Part shown: piece by piece, positions 7,566 to 20,368 of the stretch
How the letters are laid out: each line of letters opens with the position of its first letter
Position numbering within the stretch: position 1 is the stretch's first letter
From: Enterobacter sp. Ag1
GTDB lineage: Bacteria; Pseudomonadota; Gammaproteobacteria; Enterobacterales; Enterobacteriaceae
NCBI GenBank assembly: GCA_000277545.1
Contig: AKXM01000043.1
Span: 1 to 64,000, forward strand
DNA length: 64,000 nt
Reading direction: 5' to 3'
Notes under the pieces: generated by a model
Told to the model about the DNA's origin: nothing
Databases searched by the model: none
The model's input: only the letters and a program-made list of their open reading frames with translations
Translations under genes and position numbers: made by a program

Positions 7566-8156
7566 TTAACGAGAGTGGCCTTTGCAGGCGGGGAGCATGC
7601 GGCGCAGCGTGCCGTCACGCAGAACATAGTGGTGGATCAGGGCGGCGACAGCATGCGCGCCCGCCAGCAGGATCAGCGCCCAGGCCACGTTGTTGTGCAG
7701 CATCGCCAGGGTATGGCGCAGCGTCGGATCGATGTTAAACACGTCCGGAACTTCAAACAGGTTGAAGAACCAGAAGGGTTCGCCCTGCGCCCAGCGGAAC
7801 AGGAAGCCAAGCGTGATCTGAGTCAGCAACAGGATGTAAAGCACGCCGTGGGTGGCATGAGCGGCGATGCGAAACGCGCCTGGCATCGGCACTTTCTCCA
7901 GCTTTCGTGACGGCGAAAAAGCGGCGCTGATGCGCCAGATTAGTCGGACGACCATCACCGCCCCAAGCAAAATGCCGAACGAAATGTGTAGCGATTGCAG
8001 GCCTTTGCGAAGCGGAGTGCCGCGTTCAAGGACTTCCCAGATGTGCGCGCTGGCAAACAGAAATATCACGCAGAAGGCGGTTAGCCAGTGGAGGGCCATG
8101 CTAAAGGCGTCGTAGCGCTTGTGAGGCGGCGTAGCTTCGGGGGGCAGGTAACTCAT
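7566..8156 (-). CDS. Cytochrome b561-family membrane protein
   Basis: The 196-residue protein has four predicted membrane helices with candidate haem histidines in MALHWLTAF, QSLHISFG, AAHATHGVLY and GAHAVAALIHHY. Members carry electrons between quinones and periplasmic acceptors. It is the first gene of a leftward four-gene unit with the TPR protein, sigma factor and anti-sigma factor. Starts MSYLPPEATPPHKRYD; AAGAGAC upstream is a modest ribosome site. The natural redox partner is not indicated by the sequence. Confidence 0.85.
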   Translation of the reverse strand: MSYLPPEATPPHKRYDAFSMALHWLTAFCVIFLFASAHIWEVLERGTPLRKGLQSLHISFGILLGAVMVVRLIWRISAAFSPSRKLEKVPMPGAFRIAAHATHGVLYILLLTQITLGFLFRWAQGEPFWFFNLFEVPDVFNIDPTLRHTLAMLHNNVAWALILLAGAHAVAALIHHYVLRDGTLRRMLPACKGHSR

Positions 8157-8183
8157 GATTGTCTCTTCCTCAGGTTCTTGTAA

Positions 8184-8214
8184 GGAGTAAACAATCGGGG
8201 TGGGGAAATTATTC
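8184..8214 (-). promoter_or_regulatory. Candidate ECF promoter of the cytochrome b561 unit
   Basis: Read on the minus strand, GAATAATTTCCCC is followed about 16 bases later by TTGTTTACTCC, a layout like ECF-sigma promoters (GGAA-type -35, GT-rich -10). If the partner sigma factor uses it, the unit would be self-activating. The match is weak. Confidence 0.3.
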
Positions 8215-8224
8215 GGCGAAAACG

Positions 8225-8259
8225 AAAAAAAAGTCAGGCACTCCGCAGAGGCCTGACTT
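8225..8259 (-). terminator. Terminator of the AhcY-like gene
   Basis: On the minus strand the stem AAGTCAGGC / GCCTGACTT is followed by a run of eight T. It lies about 20 bases after the stop codon of the gene at 8280-9392. Confidence 0.88.
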
Positions 8260-8279
8260 GATCGGGGCTGGAAGGCAGC

Positions 8280-9392
8280 TTAAAGGGCTTTTTCCCACAC
8301 GGACTGCGGCAGTAAATAAACCGCTTTTTCAGCGTGCTGGCCGTCGGTCACGATGTGTTTGATGCCGCTTGCCATCACGGCCAGCGTCACGTCGAAGGCG
8401 TTCAGGCTGTCGCCGAAGCCGGCGGTCAGGTTCAGCATTGAGCCGTTCGCCATCAGATAAAGCGTTTTGCCGTTAAGCTGGTACGCGTTGATAAACGGCA
8501 TCACTTCTTCGGTCGGATATTGCTGCAGGTAGCCGCAGTCGATCTCTTCCGCAACGTGGCCCACGTTCAGCACAAACACGCCGTCTTTGGCTTTATCCAG
8601 TACCGCTGCGCTGACGACTTTTTTCGCGCCGGTGGCGGTGGCGACAACGTCAGTGGTGGCAATCACGTCATGAATATCAACCACGTGCCAGCCGTCATAG
8701 GCGGCCTGCAGGCGGCGGGCCGGATCTAACTCGGCAACCATCACCTGGCCTCCGTAGGCTTTGGCGGCGGCGGCAACGCCCTGGCCCACCAGGCCATAGC
8801 CAATCACCAGTACTTTCTTTTCGTGCAGGGTGAGGTGGGTGGTCTGGAAGAAGGTCTGCCAGGCGGTGAGGCCAACCATGTGGCGGTTATGCAGGCCTTC
8901 TTTTACCGGCAGGTCGTCCCAGTTAAAAATTGGATAGCCGGGGCGCAGATCCGCGAGGCGGTTGACCCCGGAGCCGGTTGCTTCCAGGCAGGCAACCACG
9001 TCGCCAAACTCGCCACGCTGATGCAGCAGCGTGGTGATGTCCGCGCCCATTTCGCACAGATGCGTTGGGCGCCAGGCGATGGCTTTTTCCCACGAGTCGC
9101 GCCAGTCGGCGTCGTTCATATTGCGCCATGCGCTGGCTTCCGCCCCGGCGGCGACCAGGTAAGCGATAACGTCATCCTGTACGGTGGTTGGGTTGCAGGT
9201 GGTGAGGAAGACTTTGGCATTTTTCTTCAGCAGGCCTTCAACCAGCGGGATCATTTTCAGGTCGAGATGCATATTGCAGGCGATGCGAACGTGGCTTAAG
9301 TCGGGCAGCGCCTGAACCTGTTTGAGGGTGCGAACCATGTGGCGAGTAGACCACGCAATCTCTTTGTTAAACATCTCGTTCTGGGTGCTCAC
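8280..9392 (-). CDS. Adenosylhomocysteinase-like NAD-binding protein
   Basis: The 370-residue protein aligns with S-adenosylhomocysteine hydrolase: ACNMHLDLKM, TTCNPTTVQDDV, EATGSGVNRL, the Rossmann turn GYGLVGQG at 198-205, and LNVGHVAEEID. It is about 60 residues shorter than usual and lacks the C-terminal K/Y tail that closes the NAD site in the tetramer. The DDGGD loop reads CEMGAD (113-118), and the K-x3-D-N catalytic motif reads K164-x3-H168-N169. Enteric bacteria usually split adenosylhomocysteine with Pfs and LuxS, so a different substrate is likely. It stands alone with its own terminator. Confidence 0.7.
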   Translation of the reverse strand: MSTQNEMFNKEIAWSTRHMVRTLKQVQALPDLSHVRIACNMHLDLKMIPLVEGLLKKNAKVFLTTCNPTTVQDDVIAYLVAAGAEASAWRNMNDADWRDSWEKAIAWRPTHLCEMGADITTLLHQRGEFGDVVACLEATGSGVNRLADLRPGYPIFNWDDLPVKEGLHNRHMVGLTAWQTFFQTTHLTLHEKKVLVIGYGLVGQGVAAAAKAYGGQVMVAELDPARRLQAAYDGWHVVDIHDVIATTDVVATATGAKKVVSAAVLDKAKDGVFVLNVGHVAEEIDCGYLQQYPTEEVMPFINAYQLNGKTLYLMANGSMLNLTAGFGDSLNAFDVTLAVMASGIKHIVTDGQHAEKAVYLLPQSVWEKAL

Positions 9393-9595
9393 GTCTTTTC
9401 CTTATTAATTGTTTTTACTGGTTTTTATAGAATATATCATCACGTTAACGGACGTCAGAATAGCAAAACGATGGCCAGTTGTTAATCGCTGAACCCGGCG
9501 CGGCAGGCGTGACGTCTGCTTACCAATGTTTTGTTTTTTTCCTCGGTTTCTTCTCTATAGTAAAAGTTTCATTCCCTGATAAAAACGAGAAAAAC

Positions 9596-10180
9596 ATGAT
9601 CAAAAAAGCGCTTGTTGTGTTGCTGAGCAGTGCCTTCTTGACCCCGATGATAGCGAATGCCGACAGCACGATAGTCTTCCTGCGCCACGGTGAGAAACCG
9701 GCTAACAATAGCGGGCAGCTCACCTGCAAAGGGCTGAATCGCGCGCTGCAATTGCCGTCGGTTCTGCTGAGCCAGTACGGCAAACCGGATGCCATCTACG
9801 CCGCCGCGCCGAAAGAGAACAAAACCGGCAGCTCGCTGCGCCCGTTAACCACCATCACGCCGACCGCAATCCGCCTTTCTCAGGCCATCGACCTGCATTA
9901 CCACGCGGAGCAGACGGACGAACTGGCGGATGATTTACTGAAAACTCAGAGCAGCGGCCGCCTGACTTTTGTCTCGTGGGAGCACAAAAACCTGGTGATA
10001 GCGGCGCAAAAGCTGGTGAAGAAAACCGGCGGCGACCCAACCGTGGTGCCAAAATGGCCGGGCAGCGATTTTGATTCGCTGTACATCATCAAACTGGACG
10101 ATCAAAAGCGATTTAAATCTTTCACCCACGGGGCTGAAGGGCTGAATAACGTGCCGGACAGCTGCGCGGGCGCGAGCTGA
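9596..10180 (+). CDS. Secreted histidine-phosphatase-family protein
   Basis: The 194-residue protein has a signal peptide (MIKKALVVLLSSAFLTPMIANA) and then the phosphoglycerate-mutase/histidine-phosphatase signature VFLRHGEKPANNSGQL, where the RHG histidine would take up phosphate. The fold continues with TCKGLNRALQLPSVL. The second catalytic histidine may be in SWEHKNLV. The ATG at 9596 is chosen because it starts the signal peptide and follows an AAACGAGAAAAA stretch. It is likely periplasmic; substrate unknown. It faces the beta-glucoside porin gene across a shared terminator. Confidence 0.8.
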   Translation: MIKKALVVLLSSAFLTPMIANADSTIVFLRHGEKPANNSGQLTCKGLNRALQLPSVLLSQYGKPDAIYAAAPKENKTGSSLRPLTTITPTAIRLSQAIDLHYHAEQTDELADDLLKTQSSGRLTFVSWEHKNLVIAAQKLVKKTGGDPTVVPKWPGSDFDSLYIIKLDDQKRFKSFTHGAEGLNNVPDSCAGAS

Positions 10181-10189
10181 CAGAAAAGA

Positions 10190-10217
10190 AAAACCCGTCT
10201 GGAAGACGGGTTTTTTT
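10190..10217. terminator. Bidirectional terminator between the phosphatase and porin genes
   Basis: Stem AAACCCGTCT / AGACGGGTTT with A-run on one side and T-run on the other, placed between two convergent genes. Confidence 0.88.
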
Positions 10218-10237
10218 ATGCACTTAGCAAAAGAGGA

Positions 10238-11965
<1,728 letters not shown>

Positions 11966-12000
11966 GGGTGGAAATTAAATTGCTATCATCGGTTTATTTA

Positions 12001-13323
12001 TTACTGCGCCGCCTGTGCTGCATTTACCTTATTGGCGGCCATAACGAACGGTAAATAAATTAGCGTGGAGATGGCCAGGCATAGCAGCCCGACAATCAAT
12101 GCCATCCAGTTCCCCCCGGTGCCGAAGAAGGCGATGAGCGGCCCCGGCGTTGTCCACGGTACGGCATAGGCAATTGGTGGAATAATCTCCAGAGTGACGA
12201 AGGTGTAGCCCACCAAAGAGTTGACGAACGGCACCATAATAAACGGAATGATCAGGATCGGGTTCAGCACGATGGGCAGGCCGAAAATCACCGGTTCGTT
12301 GATGTTAAACAGGCCCGGCACGAAGGCCATTTTCGCCAGATCGCGGTAGTCGGCACGGCGGGAGGCAATAAAAATAGCCAGCAGCAGGCCGAGCGTCATT
12401 CCCGAGCCACCGTAGTTGGCGAAGGCGTCGTTGATGCTCCCCCAGGTGATAGGGTATGGCGCCCCCCACGTAGTGCCGTTGGATGCGGCAAAAGAGAGGT
12501 TCTCGAGGTTAGCTTCGGAGAAAATAGTCTCGCGAATCGCCGCCGTGGTGTTCGGCCCGTGAATGCCCAGCACCCACAGGAAGTTGGTGACCACGCCAAG
12601 TACCAGCACCGCGACGATATTGGTGCCCATGTTTTTCAGCGGGGCCTGAATCAGGGTATAAATCAGTTCGTTCAGGCCATTCGGGGAGATTTTCGTCAGG
12701 CAGTAGTTCAGCACCGAGAAGAAGATCATCACGAAGAAGATAGGAATTAAAACTTTAAATGAGCGTGCAACCGCCGGCGGTACGGCGTCTGGCATGGTGA
12801 TGGTGATCTTCGGGTTACGCGCCAGGCGGCAGAAGATTTCCCCGGTAATCAGCGCGACAATCACCGCCACAAAAAGCCCCTGCGGCCCCAGATATTGCGT
12901 GGTCAGATACGACTGCCCGCCCATCATTTGATAAGGGGTATAGACCACGAAGAACGCGCCGATAGCGGTCAGGCCGCACAGCAAGTCGTCCTGCTGATAG
13001 CTGATAGCGATATTACGTGCGACCAGGAAGGCAATCATGATCGACATGATATTCACCGACCCATTCATCACCGGGGAGAATATGTTTTGAGCTTCGGCTA
13101 AGTTAGGGAATAACACGCCGAGATGCAGCAGTGAAGCAATAAAACCATCCGGTGAAAGGATGGCAAAGTTAATCAGCACGATCAGCGAGCTGGCCATAAC
13201 GATGGGGAACGACAAAATAAATGCATCGCGGATGGCCGAGACGTGTATCTGAGAGTTTAATTTAATCGCAATAGGAACAAGGAGCTTTTCCATACCGCGC
13301 TCAAAGGCATTCATAATACTCAT
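12001..13323 (-). CDS. PTS EIIC permease, lactose/cellobiose (CelB/ChbC) family
   Basis: The 440-residue integral membrane permease transports the sugar while it is phosphorylated. It has about ten hydrophobic segments, the N-terminal RDAFILSFPIVM stretch, and the family block NINEPVIFGLPIVLNPILIIPF near residue 340. The C-terminus is TPGPLIAFFGTGGNW. It follows the EIIB gene by 132 bases. There is no EIIA gene in this locus. Start ATG at 13323 after AAAGGG. Confidence 0.92.
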   Translation of the reverse strand: MSIMNAFERGMEKLLVPIAIKLNSQIHVSAIRDAFILSFPIVMASSLIVLINFAILSPDGFIASLLHLGVLFPNLAEAQNIFSPVMNGSVNIMSIMIAFLVARNIAISYQQDDLLCGLTAIGAFFVVYTPYQMMGGQSYLTTQYLGPQGLFVAVIVALITGEIFCRLARNPKITITMPDAVPPAVARSFKVLIPIFFVMIFFSVLNYCLTKISPNGLNELIYTLIQAPLKNMGTNIVAVLVLGVVTNFLWVLGIHGPNTTAAIRETIFSEANLENLSFAASNGTTWGAPYPITWGSINDAFANYGGSGMTLGLLLAIFIASRRADYRDLAKMAFVPGLFNINEPVIFGLPIVLNPILIIPFIMVPFVNSLVGYTFVTLEIIPPIAYAVPWTTPGPLIAFFGTGGNWMALIVGLLCLAISTLIYLPFVMAANKVNAAQAAQ

Positions 13324-13455
13324 GATGCGCCCTTTATCATTAGAGAGATATTGACTGATGATATAAGTTTATTGGCGAAGCCTCTGCTTAATAGCAGGTC
13401 GCGTAACGATAAACCTAATCAATTACCCATTGGGTTGTTATTTTGGCTGGAAAGC

Positions 13456-13770
13456 TTAGTGTTCACCGAGTAAATTCAGTGCGGAATCAAGAACTGATTT
13501 GCCATCCATTTGCCCGTAATACTTCATGTCGATTACCGCTACCGGAATTTTCCCCTGGGCGATTTCTTCTATTTCACTTTTTTGGAAGCGAACCTGAGGT
13601 CCCAGCAGAACAACATCTGCTTCATTTCTTTTAATTCTTTCTTTCGCCTCGGCAATCGCCAGTGCATTAATATTGACCGAAATATTTCCCGCGCTGGCGT
13701 GATCCTGCATTCTTTTCACCAGCATGCTGGTAGACATCCCGGCCGCACAAACCAATAATATATTCTTCAT
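13456..13770 (-). CDS. PTS EIIB, lactose/cellobiose family
   Basis: The 104-residue cytoplasmic protein carries the phosphocysteine motif LLVCAAGMSTSMLV (Cys at about residue 8), through which phosphate passes from EIIA to sugar. The rest (LLGPQVRFQKSEIE, YGQMDGKSVL) fits ChbB/CelA. The ATG at 13770 follows AAGGGG at good spacing. First gene of the leftward EIIB-EIIC-porin unit; diverges from the GntR gene. Confidence 0.93.
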   Translation of the reverse strand: MKNILLVCAAGMSTSMLVKRMQDHASAGNISVNINALAIAEAKERIKRNEADVVLLGPQVRFQKSEIEEIAQGKIPVAVIDMKYYGQMDGKSVLDSALNLLGEH

Positions 13771-13955
13771 TTTTCCCCTTAACGCTTCGTAGATAATCAA
13801 CCAGCGGCTAACTTAATGAATATCAATGCGTTCATCTGCCATTTCGATCACAGTTAGTCATGCCCGAGTGGTGCAGAAAGCAAAGTGAAAATGGACCTGT
13901 GTTGCGCTTTTATTATGACTCGAACGGTAATTGACTGTTTTTAAATAAGTTCAGG

Positions 13956-13967
13956 AGGTTCAAAAGT
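13956..13967 (+). promoter_or_regulatory. 12-base motif overlapping the GntR start (candidate operator copy 1)
   Basis: AGGTTCAAAAGT is found here, overlapping the GTG start codon of the regulator, and again at 14814-14825. The divergent stretch 13771-13955 also holds a weak CRP-like site (TGCCATTTCGATCACA at 13837-13852). Confidence 0.35.
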
Positions 13968-14673
13968 GGTATACAAAGATGTTGTTAACTTACTAAAAAA
14001 CAGGATCAGCAGCCCAACTTATCATATCGGCGACATCCTCCCTTCGGAGAAAGAGCTGGCTGAGTTCTACAATGTGTCACGTAATACCTTGCGTAAAGCA
14101 TTGAAAGTGCTGGAAGATGAGGCGTTGATTGAGCGTAGGCACGGCTCCGGCACCTATGTGCGAAATAAACATTTTCAGGCTTCGGTTACGCATCTGGACA
14201 GCTTCACCGAGATTGCCCGAAGTGAAGGGAAAAAACCGTCCAGCCAGGTGCTGAGATTTGAGCTGCAGCAGGCATCGGAAGAGATTGCCAGCCGCCTGCA
14301 GCTGGCCATCGGCGAACCGGTCTATTACGCCAAACGACTGCGCCACATCGACAACGTGCCGATGCAGCTGGAAGAGACCTGGCTGTCGGTGAACCGCTTC
14401 CCCGACCTGACGGTCAACCACATGAAGCGTTCGAAATTTTCCTACATCGAAGATGAATGCGGCGTCAAAATTCACGGCTGCTACGAGGCGTTTCAGCCCA
14501 TTCTGCCGTCAACCGAGATTGCCAAAATGCTGCACATCAGTACCCGCGACCCGATTATCCGCATGGAAACCCAGTCCGTTGACGCCAGCCACAGCCCGAT
14601 TGATTACTCGATCCTCTACACCAACGTGTTCGAGTTCCAGGTGAAGTATTTTTTGCCTCGTAAGGCGGGCTAG
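13966..14673 (+). CDS. GntR/HutC-family transcription regulator of the beta-glucoside locus
   Basis: The 235-residue regulator has an N-terminal winged helix (DILPSEKELAEFYNVSRNTLRKALKVL, about residues 24-50; ERRHGSGTYV) and a C-terminal UTRA effector domain (YYAKRLRHIDNVPMQLEETW). It lies between the leftward PTS/porin unit and the rightward kinase/hydrolase unit, so it most likely senses the phospho-sugar and controls both. Start is GTG at 13966 with AGGAGG upstream. Exact ligand unknown. Confidence 0.9.
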   Translation: MVYKDVVNLLKNRISSPTYHIGDILPSEKELAEFYNVSRNTLRKALKVLEDEALIERRHGSGTYVRNKHFQASVTHLDSFTEIARSEGKKPSSQVLRFELQQASEEIASRLQLAIGEPVYYAKRLRHIDNVPMQLEETWLSVNRFPDLTVNHMKRSKFSYIEDECGVKIHGCYEAFQPILPSTEIAKMLHISTRDPIIRMETQSVDASHSPIDYSILYTNVFEFQVKYFLPRKAG

Positions 14674-15029
14674 CCGCTGTGGCTGACCTTGCATTCGCCA
14701 CGTCGGTCACAGTTCTGCTTTAAAAAGAGGTTCAATAATGTTCATGAAAATGAACCTGTCGCTTCTGAAAGATGAATATCAGCGGTAACTCACTGTATAT
14801 CATATCTTTTGACAGGTTCAAAAGTTGTTCAATGTGTTATCCCCCTTCTATTGCCTGATGCGCCTCCCATTGATTAAGATTTTCTTCGTTTTCAGAACTG
14901 ATAATTAAAAATTGAACTCGTCAATTTTTGTATTCCTTTTACCAGGCATGAATATGACCGGTGCGAAATAGTTTCCTCGTTTCAGTGGAAATAAACGATG
15001 AGCCGGAAATATGCAGGAGGAATTAGCGT
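14674..15029 (+). promoter_or_regulatory. Control region between the GntR gene and the kinase-hydrolase genes
   Basis: No gene is seen in this 356-base stretch. It holds an inverted repeat GTTCATGAAAATGAAC at 14740-14755 and a copy of the 12-mer AGGTTCAAAAGT at 14814-14825 that also overlaps the regulator's start codon, with a related AGGTTCAATAATGTTC at 14728-14743. A strong ribosome site GCAGGAGGAATTA precedes the kinase. A promoter for the kinase gene is expected here, but I cannot pin its -35/-10. Confidence 0.45.
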
Positions 15030-17364
<2,335 letters not shown>

Positions 17365-17383
17365 TAACGCCTGTGGCTGACTG

Positions 17384-17413
17384 AACGCTGGGTTAAACAC
17401 CAGCGTTTTTATT
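17384..17413 (+). terminator. Terminator of the kinase-hydrolase transcript
   Basis: Stem AACGCTGG / CCAGCGTT with loop GTTAAACA and a T-run after it, 20 bases after the hydrolase stop. Confidence 0.85.
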
Positions 17414-17776
17414 TGCATGTGTTCAACCCCTGAACTGAATTCACTCGGCTACCAGGTTGACGCTATTCCTGTATTTTTAGAATAAAGCGTTAAGTTAAAT
17501 TATGGCTATCACCTTCTGTATTTAGTTTATTTTGTTCTAAAATATTCTTTTACCGTTTAATGACAATCAAAGTTAGCCTGTATTGAAATGCCCGCCTGGA
17601 TGTTTTTTCACTCCACATTTTCTTTATATATATTTAATTTATTAACTAAATAAACTTGTCGTGCATGATATTGACGAAATTGACCACCTCTGGTGTACTA
17701 ACCTTGAATTTTGTTTTTTGTTACGGTGCTTTATTCACCGAAAAAGTGCTGGCTGAAATTAACTCTGGACACGATC
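17414..17776. other. AT-rich intergenic region upstream of the secreted cupin gene
   Basis: No gene can be supported in these 363 bases. A TTGACG at about 17671 and AT-rich runs (TATATATATTTAATTT near 17625) could serve a promoter for the cupin gene, but no clear pair is visible. Confidence 0.35.
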
Positions 17777-18226
17777 ATGAAAAAAATAACACGGCTTATG
17801 TTGGCCACCACAGGTTTGCTTGTTTCAATGCTTGGACATGCCGAAGCCACAAAGACAGATGCCAGCGAACACCGTATTCCAGCGATAAAATTGATTAACA
17901 CGGCTGATAATCACTCTGCGTTTGTAAAAGGTTCAATTCCCTCTCTGGCGAAACTTTCTTCTGAAAATCTCTATTTCAGTAATACCTTTGAAGAGTGGCA
18001 GAAAGGGGTGCATCCGGCACCGAAAAAGCAGTATGTGGTTACCCTGAAAGGCAAGCTGAAGTTTAAGGTTAGCGACGGCTCTACGTTCATCATCGAGCCA
18101 GGTACAGTACTGCTTGCAGCAGATACCGCCGGCGAAGGGCACAGCTGGGATATCGTTGATGGGAAGGAGTGGGTGCGCGTTTATATCCCGGTGGGAGACG
18201 ACGATCGCTTCATCGCAGATAAATAA
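17777..18226 (+). CDS. Exported cupin-fold protein, unknown function
   Basis: The 149-residue product starts with a signal peptide (MKKITRLMLATTGLLVSMLGHA-EA). The mature part has a single cupin-like beta barrel: VVTLKGKLKFKVSDG, TFIIEPGTVLLAAD and GHSWDI, but it keeps only one clear metal-type histidine (GEGHSWD). Likely a periplasmic small-molecule binder. The ATG at 17777 is chosen for the signal peptide. It stands alone between the beta-glucoside locus and a chemoreceptor. Confidence 0.65.
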   Translation: MKKITRLMLATTGLLVSMLGHAEATKTDASEHRIPAIKLINTADNHSAFVKGSIPSLAKLSSENLYFSNTFEEWQKGVHPAPKKQYVVTLKGKLKFKVSDGSTFIIEPGTVLLAADTAGEGHSWDIVDGKEWVRVYIPVGDDDRFIADK

Positions 18227-18392
18227 ATCCTGCACAGATAAAGCGCTAATTTCAGTCCCGTTAACCACACAATGGAACGGGGCTGCCACTCCTAAAAATA
18301 GTAGTTTTAATTCTGTTTAGAACATTAATTCGTTCATTACTTGTCATCTCTTTGTCATTATTTTATGTGGCCAGATCATTATAAATAATGGC

Positions 18393-18419
18393 TAAAGAAG
18401 TCTCTCAGGCTGCCGATAA
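18393..18419 (+). promoter_or_regulatory. FliA (sigma-28) flagellar promoter
   Basis: TAAA at 18393-18396, a 15-base spacer, and GCCGATAA at 18412-18419 form a textbook sigma-28 promoter, about 104 bases before the chemoreceptor gene. Confidence 0.88.
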
Positions 18420-18522
18420 AAAATCGATAATTAAAAAAACACCGTCGCAACCGTTGATGTGATTTCTACCAATTACCTCCTCTTATTGCCTGCGATATAA
18501 CCATTAAAGCTCAGAGGGATTT

Positions 18523-20214
18523 ATGAACAAACTGAAGAATATGCGCCTTAGTACTATGCTGGGGGCTGGCTTTGCGCTGGTCATCGCTATTGGATTCTTT
18601 GTCGCATTATTTGCCAGAACGCAGTTGGTTTCTGTTGGAAATAACCTTAATTATGCTGCCAATGTCCGCCTGGTGAATTTGCTGCTGATCGTAAAGATTA
18701 AGGATAATATTACGGACAATGCCCACGATATTCGTGATATGGCGTTGTTCACCACGCTGCCGCATACCGAAGCTGAGAGTCGGGACTACATTACAAAAAC
18801 CAACCAGGTACTCGAAAAGCGTATCGCGGACAACAACGTCCTCTTGAAACAGCTGGATAAGGCGCTGAGGCTTAAGCATTCTCGCGAGCTGTTCGACAAC
18901 CTGAACAATGTTCGCCCGGCATACTCCCAGGCGCTTCGCAAGGTGATGAGCGTCAGCGCGGCGGGGCAGTATGATGCCGCCCGCGCGTTAGTCATCAGCG
19001 AAGTGGTTGGCCCCCAGGCCAGAGTACTCGATGCGCTCAGCGAGATGATTAGCGATCATTCCGGTAGCACGGTGGGCATGGCCCGTGGCTATGTGGAGGA
19101 AGCTCATTTTGCCGGTAACTTGTTGTTGATTATTACGATTATCAGTGCCGTGATTGGCTCTTTGATTGCCTGGAGCATCGGGCGATCGGTGAAAGGCCAG
19201 CTTGGCGGCGAGCCCGTTTATGCCGTCTCCGTGGCCAAACAAGTTTCTGAGGGGCAGCTCAATACCGCCGTTGAACTGAAGCAAGGGGACACCAGAAGCC
19301 TGCTCGCGGCTATGGATGAGATGCGTAGCCGTCTGCTCGGGGTTGTGCGTGAAGTGCGAGACAGCAGCCATTCTATCTCCGTGGGTGCCAGCGAGATTGC
19401 GGCTGGCAGCACCGATCTCAGCCAACGCACCGAAGAGCAAGCGGCCAGCCTGCAGGAAACGGCCGCTTCGATGGAACAAATGAGCCAGACAATTCAGCAG
19501 AATGCCGAGACGGTGCGCACTGCGACTCGCCTGGCCAACTCTGCCAGCGAAACGGCCACGCAAAGCGGGAGTGCCGTTAATAATCTGGTGCTGACGATGC
19601 GTGAAATTAGCGAAAGCTCACAGAAAATTGGCGACATTATTAGCGTTATTGACGGCATCGCATTCCAGACGAACATTCTGGCGCTGAATGCTGCCGTGGA
19701 AGCCGCTCGTGCAGGGGAGTCCGGGCGCGGTTTTGCAGTAGTTGCCGGGGAAGTTCGCTCGCTGGCGCAGCGTTCTGCTTCGGCGGCCAGTGAGATCAAA
19801 GCCCTGATTGAGGACAGCATGCGTACGGTAACAAAAGGATCGGATATGGTGAGTTCGGCGGGAACGACGATCGATGACCTGGTGCAACAGTCCCACCGCG
19901 TGGCCGGGCTTATTTCTGAAATTGGCGTGACGACGGAAGAGCAGGGGCAGGGGATTGCGCAGATCAACGTGGCGATCACTCAACTGGATCAGGTTACGCA
20001 GCAGAATGCTGCGCTGGTGGAGGAGTCTGCCAGCGCCGCTGAGAGCCTCAGCGATCAGGCTACTCGGTTGGTGCAGCTGATGAGTATCTTCAATACCGGG
20101 CAGGTCATTGCCGCAGCTAACGCCCGCCAGGATAAACCCGCACCGGCTTCTACCACTCGCAGGCCAGAGCTTGCCGCGAACGGTGGCCGTTTAGATAACT
20201 GGGAGCAGTTCTAA
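18523..20214 (+). CDS. Methyl-accepting chemotaxis protein
   Basis: The 563-residue receptor has a first membrane helix (about residues 12-30), a four-helix-bundle periplasmic domain (32-190), a second helix (around 196-216, [18 protein letters not shown]), a HAMP region and a long signalling coiled coil. The tip [20 protein letters not shown] and the methylation regions are standard for the 36-heptad class. It ends in NWEQF, a variant of the NWETF pentapeptide that tethers CheR and CheB in Tsr and Tar, so it may be a high-abundance receptor. The ligand is unknown. A FliA promoter is directly upstream. Confidence 0.94.
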   Translation: MNKLKNMRLSTMLGAGFALVIAIGFFVALFARTQLVSVGNNLNYAANVRLVNLLLIVKIKDNITDNAHDIRDMALFTTLPHTEAESRDYITKTNQVLEKRIADNNVLLKQLDKALRLKHSRELFDNLNNVRPAYSQALRKVMSVSAAGQYDAARALVISEVVGPQARVLDALSEMISDHSGSTVGMARGYVEEAHFAGNLLLIITIISAVIGSLIAWSIGRSVKGQLGGEPVYAVSVAKQVSEGQLNTAVELKQGDTRSLLAAMDEMRSRLLGVVREVRDSSHSISVGASEIAAGSTDLSQRTEEQAASLQETAASMEQMSQTIQQNAETVRTATRLANSASETATQSGSAVNNLVLTMREISESSQKIGDIISVIDGIAFQTNILALNAAVEAARAGESGRGFAVVAGEVRSLAQRSASAASEIKALIEDSMRTVTKGSDMVSSAGTTIDDLVQQSHRVAGLISEIGVTTEEQGQGIAQINVAITQLDQVTQQNAALVEESASAAESLSDQATRLVQLMSIFNTGQVIAAANARQDKPAPASTTRRPELAANGGRLDNWEQF

Positions 20215-20240
20215 AATCTGCCGTAAGCTGTTTTAAAACT

Positions 20241-20273
20241 AAGGCCCGAGTTTACTCGGGCCTTACTGTTTTT
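20241..20273 (+). terminator. Terminator of the chemoreceptor gene
   Basis: Stem AAGGCCCGAG / CTCGGGCCTT with a TTTA loop, then ACTGTTTTT. Confidence 0.85.
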
Positions 20274-20368
20274 AGGCTAAATTCACCTCATTTTGCGAAG
20301 TTGATAAAAACAGGTGGGTGGGATATCTTTATTTTTAACATAGTGACAATCTTATAAATGTTGAGAAT

